Origin: a virus
Direction: 5' to 3' (one strand)
Virus record (IMG/VR): IMGVR_UViG_3300046529_000313
Location: 1-27,899 of that record
Length of the DNA: 27,899 bases
The position numbers and the translations under genes were made by a program. This document shows, one piece after another, positions 27,607 to 27,899 of this stretch; positions within the stretch are counted from its first letter, which is position 1; every line of letters begins with the position of its first letter. The notes below the pieces were generated by a model. It had not been told where the DNA came from and searched no databases. It was given only the letters and a program-made list of their open reading frames with translations.

Positions 27607-27765
27607 ATGGGTGCCCTGAAGGTGACAATTAGGCCAGACGCATTTCTTATGTCTGATGCAGAAGTTCTGGAACAAATTGAACTAGCCAAATCGTATGGCC
27701 GTCCAGATTGGGCTGTTGAAATTAAGAAAAAGAACGACGAAAGAAAAAAGGCAGTTGGTCGCTAA
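27607..27765 (+). CDS. Small basic protein (52 residues)
   Basis: ATG 27607 is preceded by AGGAGGGAGAA. The product starts MGALKVTIRPDAFLMSDAEV, with a strand then a helix, and ends in a Lys-rich tail (IKKKNDERKKAVGR). It lies directly after the structured RNA, which could regulate it. Function unknown. Confidence 0.62.
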   Translation: MGALKVTIRPDAFLMSDAEVLEQIELAKSYGRPDWAVEIKKKNDERKKAVGR

Positions 27766-27780
27766 TCGGAAGGATGTGAC

Positions 27781-27899
27781 ATGCAGATAGAAATATCGGA
27801 TGATTGGTTGCTGGCGTTTTGCGGCGCTCAGGCTGGCGGTGACAAAAGTGACATAGCAGCAGCAGTCAAAAACTATCTATACGGTCAACCGGCGACAGC
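27781..27899 (+). CDS. Partial ORF at the window edge
   Basis: ATG 27781 has GGAAGGATG upstream and the frame is open to the end of the window (39 codons). It begins MQIEISDDWLLAFCGAQAGG and is acidic at first, then Lys-containing. The C-terminus and function are unknown. Confidence 0.5.
   Translation, partial: MQIEISDDWLLAFCGAQAGGDKSDIAAAVKNYLYGQPAT

Noticed and set aside
1-27899. CRISPR array, insertion sequence or attachment site
   Set aside because: No regularly spaced direct repeats, transposase, terminal inverted repeats or integrase gene were seen.

Overview
The window looks like a block of a tailed-phage (or prophage) genome from an alphaproteobacterial host. Nearly the whole window is tightly packed genes, mostly with ATGA, GTGA or TAATG start/stop overlaps. 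It carries terminase, portal, a GroES-like co-chaperonin, recombination genes and a replication-type helicase. The host assignment rests on a GcrA-like regulator, a family otherwise typical of Alphaproteobacteria, and on several small phage proteins of types I associate with Rhizobiales phages. No integrase, major capsid, tail or lysis gene is recognisable. The window starts and ends inside genes.

Region 1 (about 1-16053, minus strand) is a long late operon read right to left. It begins with a NusG-like protein and three small genes. It continues with the small terminase, a run of small genes that includes an SGNH-hydrolase lipoprotein, and the large terminase. Several tiny membrane ORFs, the portal, a Gly/Pro-rich protein, the GroES-like protein and a coiled-coil scaffold-like protein follow. 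The operon then runs without a break into a glycan cassette: a glycosyltransferase, an HldE-like kinase/nucleotidyltransferase with its two domains in reversed order, a GmhA-like SIS isomerase and a sugar O-methyltransferase cut by the window edge.

Region 2 (16125-17124, plus strand) is a short divergent cluster of small, mostly membrane proteins. Region 3 (17105-23121, minus strand) holds five very small genes with repeated leader sequences, a Cys-rich protein, an SF2 helicase, an HTH protein, a DUF1376 (YdaU-like) protein, a DNA adenine methyltransferase-like protein, the GcrA-like protein and a small regulator. Region 4 (23228-27899, plus strand) is an early recombination module (YqaJ-type exonuclease, Bet/RecT annealing protein, DUF1367-like and HNH-like proteins), followed by tiny ORFs and a strongly structured non-coding stretch at 27427-27580.

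The two divergent intergenic regions (16054-16124 and 23122-23227) look like the control points. Several promoters carry inverted repeats of the type TAGGG-N6-CCCTA between -35 and -10, which suggests a common phage regulator. A plausible scheme is early expression from the 23.2 kb and 19.0 kb promoters, then NusG-like-assisted transcription through the 16-kb late operon. The most novel elements are the structured RNA candidate at 27427-27580, the glycan cassette inside the morphogenesis operon, the GcrA/methyltransferase pair, the spacer-operator family and the triple 11-bp palindrome behind the small terminase. Start sites below were often moved inward from the longest ORF on Shine-Dalgarno or overlap evidence. 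All family calls are by eye, without a database search.
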